Position numbers and translations under genes: made by a program. Below, piece after piece: positions 10,766-21,497 of a stretch of DNA of 64,000 nucleotides; the first letter of the stretch is position 1, and each line of letters begins with the position of its first letter. Origin of the DNA: Leifsonia sp. AG29 (GTDB lineage: Bacteria; Actinomycetota; Actinomycetes; Actinomycetales; Microbacteriaceae); NCBI RefSeq assembly GCF_009765225.1, contig NZ_VMSF01000001.1:1860001-1924000 (forward strand). The letters run 5' to 3'. The notes beneath the pieces are model-generated. The model was given only the letters and a program-made list of their open reading frames with translations. It searched no databases and had not been told where the DNA came from.

Positions 10766-13243
10766 ATGACACCACCAGACGACAAGGCCGCCGCAGGAAC
10801 GACCGAGCGCATCGAGGACGTCGACGTCACGACCGAGATGCAGGGGTCCTTCCTCGAGTACGCCTACTCCGTCATCTACTCGCGCGCGCTCCCCGACGCC
10901 CGTGACGGACTGAAGCCGGTACAGCGCCGCATCCTCTACATGATGACCGAGATGGGCCTGCGCCCCGATCGCGGCCACGTGAAGTCGGCCCGCGTGACGG
11001 GCGAGGTCATGGGAAAGCTCCACCCCCACGGCGACAGTGCCATCTACGACGCGCTCGTCCGCATGGCGCAGGACTTCACCCTCCGCGTGCCCCTCGTCGA
11101 CGGGCACGGCAACTTCGGCTCGCTCGACGACGGCCCGGCCGCCGCCCGCTACACGGAGGCACGCCTCGCGGCCGCAGCGCTCGCGCTCACCGAGGACCTC
11201 GACGAGGACGTCGTCGACTTCGTCCCGAACTACGACAACCAGCTGATGCAGCCGGACGTCCTCCCGGCCGCGTTCCCGAACCTCCTCGTCAACGGCGCGA
11301 GCGGCATCGCGGTGGGCATGGCGACCAACATGGCGCCCCACAACCTCATCGAGGTCGTCGGCGCTGCGCGGCACCTCCTCGAGAACCCCGAGGCGAGCCT
11401 GGACGACCTCATGGCCTACGTACCCGGGCCGGACCTCCCGAGCGGAGGGACCATCGTCGGCCTCGCGGGCGTCCGCGACGCCTACGCCACCGGCCGGGGC
11501 AGCTTCCGGATGCGCGCCAAGGTCTCCGTCGAGTCGATCACCGCGCGCAAGAGCGGCCTCGTGGTCACCGAGCTGCCGTACGGCGTCGGGCCCGAGCGCG
11601 TGATCGAGAAGATCAAGGACGGCGTCAACGGCAAGAAGCTCAGCGGCATCTCGGACGTCACCGACCTCTCCGACCGCCAGCACGGCCTGCGGCTCGTCAT
11701 CGGCATCAAGACCGGCTTCAGCCCGGAGGCGGTGCTCGAGCAGCTCTACCGGCACACGCCGCTCGAAGAGGGGTTCGCGATCAACAACGTCGCGCTCGTC
11801 CAGGGCGGCCCGCAGACGCTCGGGCTGCGCGAGCTCCTGTCGGTCTACCTCGACCACCGCATCAGCGTCGTCACGCGGCGCTCGCAGTTCCGCCTCGCCC
11901 GCCGGAAGGAGCGCCTCCACCTGGTCGAGGGCCTCCTGATCGCCATCCTCGACATCGACGAGGTAATCCAGGTCATCCGGACCTCCGACGACACGGAGGC
12001 GGCGCGCACCCGCCTCATGCAGGTCTTCGACCTGAGCACGCTGCAGGCCGACTACATCCTCGAGCTGCGCCTGCGCCGCCTGACGCGGTTCTCGCGCATC
12101 GAGCTCGAGACGGAGCGCGACCAACTGCGCGCTGAGATCGCAGAACTGGAAGAGCTCCTCGGGAGCCGCAAGCGGATCGAACAGCTCGTCTCCGACGAGC
12201 TCGAGCAGGTCGCCCTGCGGTTCGGGACGCCCCGGCGAACCCTCCTGACCGAGGCGAAGCCCTCCATCGCCGGCACCTCGGCGCGCGCCAAGGCCGCGGC
12301 GGCGCAGCTGGAAGTGGCCGACGTCCCGACCCGGGTGTTCCTCTCGACGACCGGACGGATCCTGCGGGTCGACCTCCCGGCCGGGGCGGACGACGCCGCG
12401 CAGATCCCTGCGCCGGCGCGGCGGAGCAAGCACGACGCCGTCCTGTCGATCCTCGACACGACGAGCCGCGCCGAGATCGGCGCCGTCACGAGCAAGGGCC
12501 GCCTGATCCGGTTCTCGCCGGTCGACCTCCCGGCGGCACCGCCCAACTCCGTGCAGCTCGGGGCCGGTGTCCGCGTCGGCGACTACCTGGCGCTCGCCGA
12601 CAAGAAGGAGCGGATCCTCGCCCTCGTCGCGCTCGACTCCGTGCGGACGATCGCCCTCGGCACCCGGCAGGGTGTCGTCAAGCGGGTCACGGCGGGCGAC
12701 TGGGCGAACAAGCCCGAGTTCGAGATCATCTCGCTCAAGGCCGGCGACGAGGTCGTCGGGGCGACGACCGTGACCGACGACGACGAGCTCGTCTTCGTGG
12801 CCAGCGACTCGCAGCTCCTGCGGTTCGCCGCCTCCGCCGTGCGCCCGCAGGGTCGAGCCGCCGGCGGCATGGCCGGCATCAATCTCGCTGCGGGAGCGCG
12901 CGTGGTCTTCTTCGGGGCCGTCGCGCCGGGCGAGAAGGACGACGCCGTGGTGGTGACCATCGCGGTCAGCGACCAGACCCTCCCCGGGGCCGACCCCGGA
13001 AGCGGAAAGGTGAGCGACTTCGCCGAATTCCCGGCGAAGGGCCGCGCCACGGGCGGCGTCCGGTCGCAGCGCTTCCTCAAGGGCGAGGCCGAGCTGTCGC
13101 TCGCCTGGGCCGGCCCGGCACCGGCGCTGGCCGTGGGAGCGGACGGCGCCTCCCGCACCCTCCCCGAGGGGGGCAGCCGCCGCGACGGCTCGGGCACCCC
13201 GCTCGACATGGTGATCGGCTCCGTCGGACGCCGGATCGGCTGA
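10766..13243 (+). CDS. parC: DNA topoisomerase IV subunit A (GyrA/ParC family)
   Basis: A 825-residue type IIA topoisomerase subunit that cuts and rejoins DNA with its ParE partner to decatenate chromosomes. The catalytic tyrosine is Tyr129 in AARYTEARL. The quinolone-determining region reads [15 protein letters not shown], with Ser91 and Asp95 in the drug-sensitive state. Then come the tower and coiled-coil region and a C-terminal beta-pinwheel of about 300 residues with degenerate repeats. There is no GyrA-box, supporting topoisomerase IV rather than gyrase, although gyrA/gyrB themselves are outside the window. It is convergent with parE, with 345 bp between the stops. Confidence 0.9.
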   Translation: MTPPDDKAAAGTTERIEDVDVTTEMQGSFLEYAYSVIYSRALPDARDGLKPVQRRILYMMTEMGLRPDRGHVKSARVTGEVMGKLHPHGDSAIYDALVRMAQDFTLRVPLVDGHGNFGSLDDGPAAARYTEARLAAAALALTEDLDEDVVDFVPNYDNQLMQPDVLPAAFPNLLVNGASGIAVGMATNMAPHNLIEVVGAARHLLENPEASLDDLMAYVPGPDLPSGGTIVGLAGVRDAYATGRGSFRMRAKVSVESITARKSGLVVTELPYGVGPERVIEKIKDGVNGKKLSGISDVTDLSDRQHGLRLVIGIKTGFSPEAVLEQLYRHTPLEEGFAINNVALVQGGPQTLGLRELLSVYLDHRISVVTRRSQFRLARRKERLHLVEGLLIAILDIDEVIQVIRTSDDTEAARTRLMQVFDLSTLQADYILELRLRRLTRFSRIELETERDQLRAEIAELEELLGSRKRIEQLVSDELEQVALRFGTPRRTLLTEAKPSIAGTSARAKAAAAQLEVADVPTRVFLSTTGRILRVDLPAGADDAAQIPAPARRSKHDAVLSILDTTSRAEIGAVTSKGRLIRFSPVDLPAAPPNSVQLGAGVRVGDYLALADKKERILALVALDSVRTIALGTRQGVVKRVTAGDWANKPEFEIISLKAGDEVVGATTVTDDDELVFVASDSQLLRFAASAVRPQGRAAGGMAGINLAAGARVVFFGAVAPGEKDDAVVVTIAVSDQTLPGADPGSGKVSDFAEFPAKGRATGGVRSQRFLKGEAELSLAWAGPAPALAVGADGASRTLPEGGSRRDGSGTPLDMVIGSVGRRIG

Positions 13244-13588
13244 CCCCGTCCGCCGGATGCTGCGGCCGGCATCCGTCGCCTCCACCGGAGGAGAACTCGG
13301 CGCACCGGCACCCGGTCGTCCTCCCGAAGCCGCGGATACGGCTCATCGGGCGGGATTCTCCTCCCTGGGCCATGTCCGCTGCCGGCGCTCACCCGGCGCC
13401 CCTGCGCCGGTCTGCTGCGTGGGGAGCGGAGGACATCTCGCCCGACACGCGGGCGCGAAGCGCTTCGGGGAGGGAGTCCCGGCTCTCAGGGTGCAGAACC
13501 TCCTCCGTACGTGCGGGGCAGCGGGGTGGCCGTGCGGGGGTGCGGGAGTGGCGGAAGGGGCAAAGCCCCCACCGGGACGACCGGCGGC
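13244..13588. other. Intergenic region between convergent parC and parE with several hairpins
   Basis: This 345-bp stretch holds no convincing gene. It contains at least three inverted repeats: GGATGC..GCATCC (13255-13274), a longer interrupted stem (13323-13350; CCCGA-AGCCG paired with CGGCT-TCGGG), and GGGGC-AAA-GCCCC (13557-13569) just after the parE stop. The last probably terminates parE, and one of the first two parC. It is G-rich between 13500 and 13560. Short reading frames here have no family-like sequence. Confidence 0.6.
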
Positions 13589-15685
<2,097 letters not shown>

Positions 15686-15691
15686 GACTCA

Positions 15692-15697
15692 AGCGTA
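15692..15697 (-). promoter_or_regulatory. -10 element of leaderless parE
   Basis: TACGCT on the minus strand ends 6 nt before the GTG start codon of parE, matching the TANNNT-N6-start pattern repeated in this window. Confidence 0.5.
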
Positions 15698-15849
15698 AGC
15701 GGCTCGGGCCGCACCCTCCGTCACGACACCCGACCGCCCCGCCCGGCTACGCGTTGAGCGAAATAGCAGCAAATGCGAGCCTGGTTGCCCGGATCCCGTG
15801 GTTCTATAGACGTACCGAGTTCACCGGTTGCGACTGAAAGGAGCATCAC

Positions 15850-16086
15850 ATGTCGACAGTAACCTCGGAGAACGGGGCCGTTGACGAGCTCGCATCGGGG
15901 CCGCAACTGACGGCCGCCGACCGCTGCGACAGCTGCGGCGCCCAGGCGTACATCCGCGTCGTGGTGAACAACGGCGAGCTCCTCTTCTGCGCGCACCACG
16001 GCAAGAAGCACCAGGAGAAGCTCTCCCAGATCGCCCACAGCTGGCACGACGAGACCGCTCGTCTCTTCGAAGAGCAGCGCGCGTAA
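15850..16086 (+). CDS. Small zinc-binding protein, DUF7455 type
   Basis: A 78-residue soluble protein. Conserved metal-ligand candidates are CDSC near residue 29 and FCAHHGKKH near residue 55, giving a likely zinc site; the tail is an amphipathic helix (ETARLFEEQRA). Small proteins of this kind are common in Actinobacteria beside sigA or topoisomerase genes and have no known role. An AAAGGAG ribosome-binding site 6-8 nt before the ATG makes the start secure. A TATAGA hexamer at about 15804 is a possible -10. The gene precedes the racemase pair in the same direction but is 36 bp away. Confidence 0.8.
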   Translation: MSTVTSENGAVDELASGPQLTAADRCDSCGAQAYIRVVVNNGELLFCAHHGKKHQEKLSQIAHSWHDETARLFEEQRA

Positions 16087-16122
16087 CGCGTCCGCGTCGC
16101 GAGAGGCGGGGCTGACCGGAGG

Positions 16123-16836
16123 ATGACGACGAGCACAGGTGTGCGCAGGCACGCCCACATCGACCTGTCCGTCCTCCGCTCCGCCGCCTCCGCGTCGCTC
16201 CCCGACTGCGCCGCCGACCTCCGTGCCGACGCGTACGGGCACGGGCTCATCCCCGTCGCCCGTGCGCTGGCCGACGCGGGGGTCGGCGATTTCCTTGTCT
16301 CCCGCTTCGAGGACGCCGCGGCGATCGCCGACGAGGGCCTTCCTGCGGGGGTAGCCGTGGGACCCAGCCCGGACGCCACGCCGGTGCAGCGCCGGCTGAT
16401 CGGTCCCGAACTCTTCGGCCTCGATCCCTCGCGTCCGTCTGCGCCCGTCATGCGACTGGAGGCGGAGGTGATCGCGGTGAAGCGCGTTCCCGCCCATCGC
16501 GGTGTCTCGTACGGGTACACCTACCGCACCTCGCGCCCCAGCACGCTCGTGCTCGTCGCGCTCGGCTATGCGGACGGGATCCTGCGCGTCGCGTCGAACC
16601 GAGCCCCCGTCAAGGTCGGCGAGACCATCGGCCGGATCACCGGCCGGATCGCGATGGACCAGTTCGTGGTCGACATCGGAGACGACTCGGCGCGCCCCGG
16701 CGACCCGGTCATCCTCTTCGGCGACCCCGCACGGGGCGAGCCCACCGTCCTCGACTGGGCCGACGCGCTCGGCGTCGCCGCCCCCGTAATCACCAGCCGC
16801 CTGGGCCGGCGCATCGAGAGGACGTACAGCGAGTGA
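16123..16836 (+). CDS. Alanine racemase-like subunit: C-terminal catalytic domain on a remnant barrel, PLP lysine lost
   Basis: A 237-residue protein, much shorter than the usual 360-380. Residues 12-42 align with the start of the alanine racemase barrel, but the PLP site reads LRADAYGHG: the lysine that binds PLP in all active enzymes (VVKADAYGHG) is Arg34. The central barrel is gone; only a trace remains (LIGPELFGLDP, 92-102). The C-terminal domain is intact: VSYGYTY with Tyr130 (the catalytic Tyr265' equivalent), LGYADG at 147-152, GRIAMDQ with Met178-Asp179, and the LGRR tail. It cannot be a racemase alone. The next gene starts inside its stop codon (GTGA) and lacks exactly these C-terminal residues, suggesting a two-subunit enzyme. 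Confidence 0.85.
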   Translation: MTTSTGVRRHAHIDLSVLRSAASASLPDCAADLRADAYGHGLIPVARALADAGVGDFLVSRFEDAAAIADEGLPAGVAVGPSPDATPVQRRLIGPELFGLDPSRPSAPVMRLEAEVIAVKRVPAHRGVSYGYTYRTSRPSTLVLVALGYADGILRVASNRAPVKVGETIGRITGRIAMDQFVVDIGDDSARPGDPVILFGDPARGEPTVLDWADALGVAAPVITSRLGRRIERTYSE

Positions 16837-17909
16837 CCATCGTGGACGCCGTCGCCGAGCCGCTTCCCCGTGCGGTCGTCGATCTCGCCGCCATCCGGCA
16901 CAACGTCGCGCACCTGGCGAAGCTCGTCGCTCCCGCGGAGACCATGTTCGCCGTGAAAGCCGATGCCTACGGTCACGGGCTCCTCCCGGTGGCCGAAGCC
17001 GGGCTCGCAGCCGGCGCGACCTCGCTCGCCGTCCTCGAGATCCCCGCGGGCCTGGTGCTGCGCGGCGCGGGCGTCACGGTGCCGATCCTGGCGTGGCTGC
17101 ACGGCCAGGCCACCGATTGGCGCGCCGGAATCGAGGCCGACATCGAGCTCGGGATCTCAGCGGTGTGGCAGCTGGAGGCGATCGCCGCCTCCGGCGCGGA
17201 CCGCCCGGCGGTCGTGCATCTCAAGGTCGACACCGGACTCAGCCGCAACGGGGCCACCCGGGAGGACTGGCCGGGCCTCGTGAGCAGAGCCCTGGAGCTC
17301 GAGCGCCAGGGCGTCATCCGGGTCCGCGCCGCCTGGTCGCATCTGGCAGACGCCTCCATCGCCGACGACGAGGCCGCGCTGGCCGAATTCCGCGACGCGG
17401 TGGCGGAGGCGGAGTCGCTCGGCGCGCGATTCGAGGCGCTTCACCTCGCCGCGAGTTCCGCCGGCATCCGGATGCCCGAGGCGAGATTCTCGTTCGTCCG
17501 GTTCGGGATCGCCGCCTACGGCTACTCCCCCTTCGACGACGTGTCCGGGGCCGAGCTGGGGCTCATCCCAGCCATGCGGCTCGAGGCCCCGGTCACCGAC
17601 GTGCACGTCGGCGGGACGACGGCTGCCCGCATCGGCATCGGCTACGCGGACGGCGTCCCGACGCTGGGGCTGCCGAAGACGTGGGTGCTGCTGAACGGCC
17701 GGCGGGCCCGCGTCCTCGAGGTGGCCGCGGACCGCACGCTCGTCGACGTCGGCGAGCATCGCGTCGAGCTGGGCGATATCGCGATCCTGTTCGGTCCGGG
17801 GACCGACGGCGAGCCGACGGCCGAGCAGTATGCCGATTGGGCCGAGACGATCGCCGACGAGATGGTGACCGGTGTCGCCTCTCGGGTCCCCCGCGTCTAC
17901 GTGAACTGA
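16833..17909 (+). CDS. Alanine racemase family protein: PLP barrel subunit lacking the catalytic tyrosine block
   Basis: A 358-residue fold-type III PLP protein. The barrel carries every expected cofactor residue: Lys42 in FAVKADAYGHG, Tyr46, Lys131 and Arg138 in VHLKVDTGLSRNG, His170, Ser209 in HLAASSAG, and Arg223 in VRFGIAAYG. The C-terminal domain is eroded. After DVHVGG the sequence jumps to TTAARIGIGYADG, deleting the SYGxTY segment that holds the catalytic tyrosine; GRIxMDQ is replaced by LEVAADRTLVDVG; and SYRVPR is SRVPR. The start is GTG overlapping the previous stop (GTGA), so the two proteins are translationally coupled. It may racemise alanine or another wall amino acid; the function is inferred. 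Confidence 0.85.
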   Translation: MTIVDAVAEPLPRAVVDLAAIRHNVAHLAKLVAPAETMFAVKADAYGHGLLPVAEAGLAAGATSLAVLEIPAGLVLRGAGVTVPILAWLHGQATDWRAGIEADIELGISAVWQLEAIAASGADRPAVVHLKVDTGLSRNGATREDWPGLVSRALELERQGVIRVRAAWSHLADASIADDEAALAEFRDAVAEAESLGARFEALHLAASSAGIRMPEARFSFVRFGIAAYGYSPFDDVSGAELGLIPAMRLEAPVTDVHVGGTTAARIGIGYADGVPTLGLPKTWVLLNGRRARVLEVAADRTLVDVGEHRVELGDIAILFGPGTDGEPTAEQYADWAETIADEMVTGVASRVPRVYVN

Positions 17910-17913
17910 GGCG

Positions 17914-18630
17914 TCAGAGCGAGACGCCGAGGCGATCCGCGATCGCGCGTCGCGCATTGGTGGCGTAGCGGTCGACGCGCTCCGTCTGAGCCACCGGAGC
18001 GACCTCGCCACGCAGTGCCGTCGACAGGATGCGATCGGCCAGGACCGGGTTCATCGGGAGGATCGGCCCGTGCAGGTGCGTTCCGATCGATGATCCCACG
18101 CGTACGCCCTCGGTCGACCCGTCGTTGCCCGTGCCGCTGACGACGCGCCCGAGCGGGTCCGCACCGTCGAGCACGGTGCTGGCGGAGTGGTTCTCGAACC
18201 CGGCCAGCATCGTACCGTCGTCCATCCGCACCACCACCTCCCCGACATGCCGCTTCGATCCCAGCGCGGCGCGCGTGGGGAACACGCCGGCGCCCGCCAG
18301 CGTGTCGCCCTCGGGTGTCTCGATCTCGGCGCCGAGCAGCTGCCATCCCCCGGCGATCGCGAGGATCGGCACGCCCGCGTCGCGCCAGTCGCGCAGCCTC
18401 GGGGCGATCCGGAGGACGTCGGCGTGCACGGCGCGCTGCGACGACAGCGGTCCGGAGCCGATGTGGACGATGTCCACGCCGGCGGGCAGCTCGCCGCCCG
18501 GCGCGTACGGCACGACCTCCGCCTCGACGCCGCGCCAGCGGGCGCGCTCGGCGAGGGCCATGACGTTTCCCGCGTCGCCGTTGATCCCGAGCTCGCGCGG
18601 GTACAGGTGCAGGATGCGCAGCACGCTCAT
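17914..18630 (-). CDS. gatD: GatD-like glutamine amidotransferase homologue without catalytic cysteine
   Basis: A 238-residue class I amidotransferase fold of the CobB/CobQ-like GatD type. GatD normally hydrolyses glutamine and passes ammonia to MurT, which amidates the alpha-carboxyl of D-Glu in lipid II. Family features present are the N-terminal LYPRELGINGDAGN, GFENH at 144-148, and THLHGP with the expected His187. The nucleophile site, usually IxGICGGYQxLG, reads ILAIAGGWQLLG, so the catalytic Cys is Ala93 (codon GCC). It should not hydrolyse glutamine. The start overlaps the murT stop (ATGA), giving coupled translation. It may be a scaffold for MurT or deliver another nucleophile. It is convergent with the racemase pair, 4 bp from its stop. 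Confidence 0.88.
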   Translation of the reverse strand: MSVLRILHLYPRELGINGDAGNVMALAERARWRGVEAEVVPYAPGGELPAGVDIVHIGSGPLSSQRAVHADVLRIAPRLRDWRDAGVPILAIAGGWQLLGAEIETPEGDTLAGAGVFPTRAALGSKRHVGEVVVRMDDGTMLAGFENHSASTVLDGADPLGRVVSGTGNDGSTEGVRVGSSIGTHLHGPILPMNPVLADRILSTALRGEVAPVAQTERVDRYATNARRAIADRLGVSL

Positions 18631-19901
18631 CGGTCGCCGCCCTCCAGGTCGAGGAACCCGAGGTGCTTCCGGATGAGCATCATCTGCTCGTAGTTGACGA
18701 TCATCGTCTTCGTCCCGCTCGCGGGCTTGGGGAGGGCCAGGAAGGCCTGGAGAGCCGGCTTCAGCTCGGGCACCACCTGGTCGACCTCGATCCCGGCGTA
18801 GGCGAACCGGGTGGCGAACTGCCAGGCCTTCGTCCCCGAGACGACGTCGACGTGGGTGAGCTTCGACAGGTCGATGTCGTAGATCCACGACGGATCGGGC
18901 GTGCCCTCGTCGACGGCGACGAAGACCTGCTTGGGCGACTCGCTCAGGTAGTCGAGGTTGAGCTGGAGGCTGGGCGGATTCTTCATCATGATGATCTCGA
19001 TGTCCTCATCGCCCACGCGCAGCGTCTCGCCGCGACCGTAGACGGTGCGCAGCGACCCCATGGCGGCCACCACGGCGGACGAGCGGAACCGGTCGCCCAG
19101 CAAGCGAGCGGCCATCGCCGTCGCACCCGCGGCGTCGACAGCGTAGTGCAGACCTCGAGCGGGCAGCCCGATGCGGACGCTCTCCTCCCCGATCGTGAGC
19201 TGGGCGCTCTGCACCTCGAGTTTGCTCACGACCACGGCCGGCGCGGGCAGCGAGCCCGCGGACGTCCCCGAGAGGTCCTTGACGTTGGCCAGGCCGTTCG
19301 GCGACGCCTCGATGATCGACGGCGCGACGGCGAAGGCGGTGACTTCTCGGCCCTGCGCGACGAGCTCGGCGCCGACTCGGGCCAGGCTGTCGTCGTCGGC
19401 GTTCACAACGACGAACTCACTGGAGCCCTCGGCGATCGACCGGAGCATCCCGATGACGCGGGTCGGCTCGAAGAACCGGTTGAGCTGGTCGATCTGAACG
19501 TTGAGCAGGAGGGAGGCGCGCGGCTTCAGAACGCGCGCGAGGTCCACCCCGTACGCCTCGTCGACCTCGATCACCCCGACGTCGCCGCGGACGAAGCCGT
19601 CGAGCGGGACATCGGCCAGGAGCGCCGACGCGATCCCCTGGGGGAGGTTGCCGCCGGACGGGTTGGTGAACACGTCCAGGCCGTGCTCGCGCAGGATCGC
19701 GGTGAGCATGTTCGTCGTGGTGGACTTGCCGTTGGACCCCGAGACGAACACGACACCGAGCGGCAGCCGGCTGACGGCGCGCTCGAGGAAGGCCGGGGCG
19801 ATCGCGAGGGCCACCCTCCCGGGCACCGCCGAGCCGCCGCCGCGGAGCCGCAGCAGCCGGCGGGCGATACGGCCGGCGATGACCGCCAGTCGATACCGCA
19901 C
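18627..19901 (-). CDS. murT: MurT-like lipid II ligase homologue lacking the zinc ribbon
   Basis: A 424-residue Mur ligase-type ATPase. It has a Walker-type site VSGSNGKSTTTN (Lys59), the substrate-binding NPSGGNLPQG, a carboxylate Mg site VIEVDEAYG, and a C-terminal MurT domain with DPSWIYDID. That Asp completes the MurT-GatD triad in normal pairs. Canonical MurT carries a four-cysteine zinc ribbon inserted in the Mur ligase middle domain; this protein has no cysteine at all, and the region after VVVNADDDS is replaced by unrelated sequence. MurT activates the D-Glu alpha-carboxyl of lipid II. With an inactive GatD partner it may use a different acceptor. The start is GTG, 4 bp after the sigA stop, so sigA-murT-gatD is one operon. 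Confidence 0.87.
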   Translation of the reverse strand: MRYRLAVIAGRIARRLLRLRGGGSAVPGRVALAIAPAFLERAVSRLPLGVVFVSGSNGKSTTTNMLTAILREHGLDVFTNPSGGNLPQGIASALLADVPLDGFVRGDVGVIEVDEAYGVDLARVLKPRASLLLNVQIDQLNRFFEPTRVIGMLRSIAEGSSEFVVVNADDDSLARVGAELVAQGREVTAFAVAPSIIEASPNGLANVKDLSGTSAGSLPAPAVVVSKLEVQSAQLTIGEESVRIGLPARGLHYAVDAAGATAMAARLLGDRFRSSAVVAAMGSLRTVYGRGETLRVGDEDIEIIMMKNPPSLQLNLDYLSESPKQVFVAVDEGTPDPSWIYDIDLSKLTHVDVVSGTKAWQFATRFAYAGIEVDQVVPELKPALQAFLALPKPASGTKTMIVNYEQMMLIRKHLGFLDLEGGDR

Positions 19902-19905
19902 CGGG

Positions 19906-21261
19906 TTACTCGAGGTAGTCGCGGAGCGACTGCGAGCGGGACGGGTGGCGCAGCTTCGCCATCGTCTTCGACTCGATCTGGCGGATGCGCTCGCGGGTCA
20001 CCCCGAACGTGTCGCCGATCTGGTCGAGCGTCTTCGGCATGCCGTCGCCGAGCCCGAAGCGCATCCGGATCACTCCGGCCTCGCGCTCCGAGAGCGAGTC
20101 GAGGAGGCTCTCCAGCTGCTTCTGCAGCATGGTGAAGCCCACGGCGTCGGCGGGGACGACCGCCTCGGTGTCCTCGATGAGGTCGCCGAACTCGCTGTCG
20201 CCGTCCTCGCCGAGCGGGGTGTGCAGCGAGATCGGCTCGCGGCCGTACTTCTGGACCTCGATGACCTTCTCCGGGGTCATGTCGAGTTCCTTCGACAGCT
20301 CCTCCGGGGTGGGCTCGCGGCCGAGGTCCTGCAGCATCTGCCGCTGGACACGGGCGAGCTTGTTGATGACCTCCACCATGTGCACGGGGATGCGGATGGT
20401 GCGGGCCTGGTCGGCCATGGCGCGGGTGATCGCCTGACGGATCCACCACGTCGCGTACGTCGAGAACTTGAAGCCCTTGGTGTAGTCGAACTTCTCCACC
20501 GCGCGGATCAGACCGAGGTTCCCCTCCTGGATCAGGTCGAGGAACTGCATGCCGCGGCCGGTGTAGCGCTTGGCGAGCGACACCACGAGCCGGAGGTTGG
20601 CGCCGAGGAGGTGGCTCTTGGCGCGCTGTCCGTCGCGCGCGACCCAGCGCAGCTCGCGCTCGAGCTCCTTGCTCAGGTTCGGCGTGTTCGCGAGCTTGTC
20701 CTCGGCGAAGAGGCCGGCCTCGATCCGCATGGCCAGCTCGACCTCCTCCGCCGCGTTCAGCAGCGGAACCTTGCCGATCTGCTTCAGGTAGTCCTTGACC
20801 GGGTCGGCCGTCGCACCGGTGATCGTGGTCGAGTAGACGGGGATGTCGTCGTCCTCATCGACCGCCCGCAGCACCAGCGCGTCCGTGGGGAGGGGCTCGG
20901 AGCCGGCGGCGACCGCCTCGACGGCGACCGGGGCCTTGCCGTCGGTTTCCGCGTCGTCGGAGTCCTCCGCGTCGGCGTCGTCGGCCTCGGCGTCCGCTTC
21001 GGTCTCGTCCTCGGCGACCGCGTCGTCGTCGACGACGACGTCCTCGTCGATCTCGACCTCGGCCTCGTCGTCGAGCACCTCGTCGTCCTCGGCGCCCTTC
21101 GCCTTCGTCGCGCCCTTGGCGGGCGCCTTCTTCGCGGCGGGGGCCTTCTTGGCCGCCGGCTTCTTCGCCGCCGGCCTCGTCGTCTTCGTCGTCGAGGTCT
21201 CCTCGACCTCGGCCGCCGCGACCTCCGCCTCGGGGGTCTTCGTTGCTGCACGGGTTGCCAT
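19906..21261 (-). CDS. sigA: Primary RNA polymerase sigma factor (sigma70 group 1)
   Basis: A 451-residue housekeeping sigma factor. Residues 1-60 are Ala/Lys/Pro-rich, 60-115 strongly acidic, and the rest is the standard sigma core. Region 1.2 is at [11 protein letters not shown], region 2 at [35 protein letters not shown] and [16 protein letters not shown], region 3 at [14 protein letters not shown], and region 4 at [11 protein letters not shown]. The ATG at 21261 was chosen because AAAGGTG precedes it by 6 nt. Actinobacterial sigA usually stands alone or near dtxR; here it leads into murT and gatD with a 4-bp gap. The 236-bp upstream gap carries TTGACA at 21349-21354 (minus) and an AATAAT at about 21420, but I cannot assign a promoter confidently. 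Confidence 0.96.
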   Translation of the reverse strand: MATRAATKTPEAEVAAAEVEETSTTKTTRPAAKKPAAKKAPAAKKAPAKGATKAKGAEDDEVLDDEAEVEIDEDVVVDDDAVAEDETEADAEADDADAEDSDDAETDGKAPVAVEAVAAGSEPLPTDALVLRAVDEDDDIPVYSTTITGATADPVKDYLKQIGKVPLLNAAEEVELAMRIEAGLFAEDKLANTPNLSKELERELRWVARDGQRAKSHLLGANLRLVVSLAKRYTGRGMQFLDLIQEGNLGLIRAVEKFDYTKGFKFSTYATWWIRQAITRAMADQARTIRIPVHMVEVINKLARVQRQMLQDLGREPTPEELSKELDMTPEKVIEVQKYGREPISLHTPLGEDGDSEFGDLIEDTEAVVPADAVGFTMLQKQLESLLDSLSEREAGVIRMRFGLGDGMPKTLDQIGDTFGVTRERIRQIESKTMAKLRHPSRSQSLRDYLE

Positions 21262-21497
21262 GTGAACACCTTTCATACCAAGCGGCGGCCTTCAGATCCG
21301 GCGGCCCGGGCCTGGCTGAGGTTGCGTGCGGACATTACTAAGACCCATGTCAAGTCCTCGGGGGTTCGCCGGGCATCGTCGAATGCTCCGGCCCGAAGGA
21401 CATGAACGGGTCCGGGTACCAATTATTGCACGTTCCGCGCGCACCCCCGACCAGTCGGCCGACCGCGGATCCGGCGGCGTGCCGCCCCCGGCGCCCG

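Noticed and set aside
13255-13274. GGATGC/GCATCC inverted repeat after parC as a mobile repeat element
   Set aside because: It occurs as a single copy as far as I can see; the 6-bp stem is better read as part of the parC terminator region.
21349-21354. TTGACA on the minus strand upstream of sigA as its -35 element
   Set aside because: No acceptable -10 lies 16-18 bp downstream; TAATGT is only 10 bp away.
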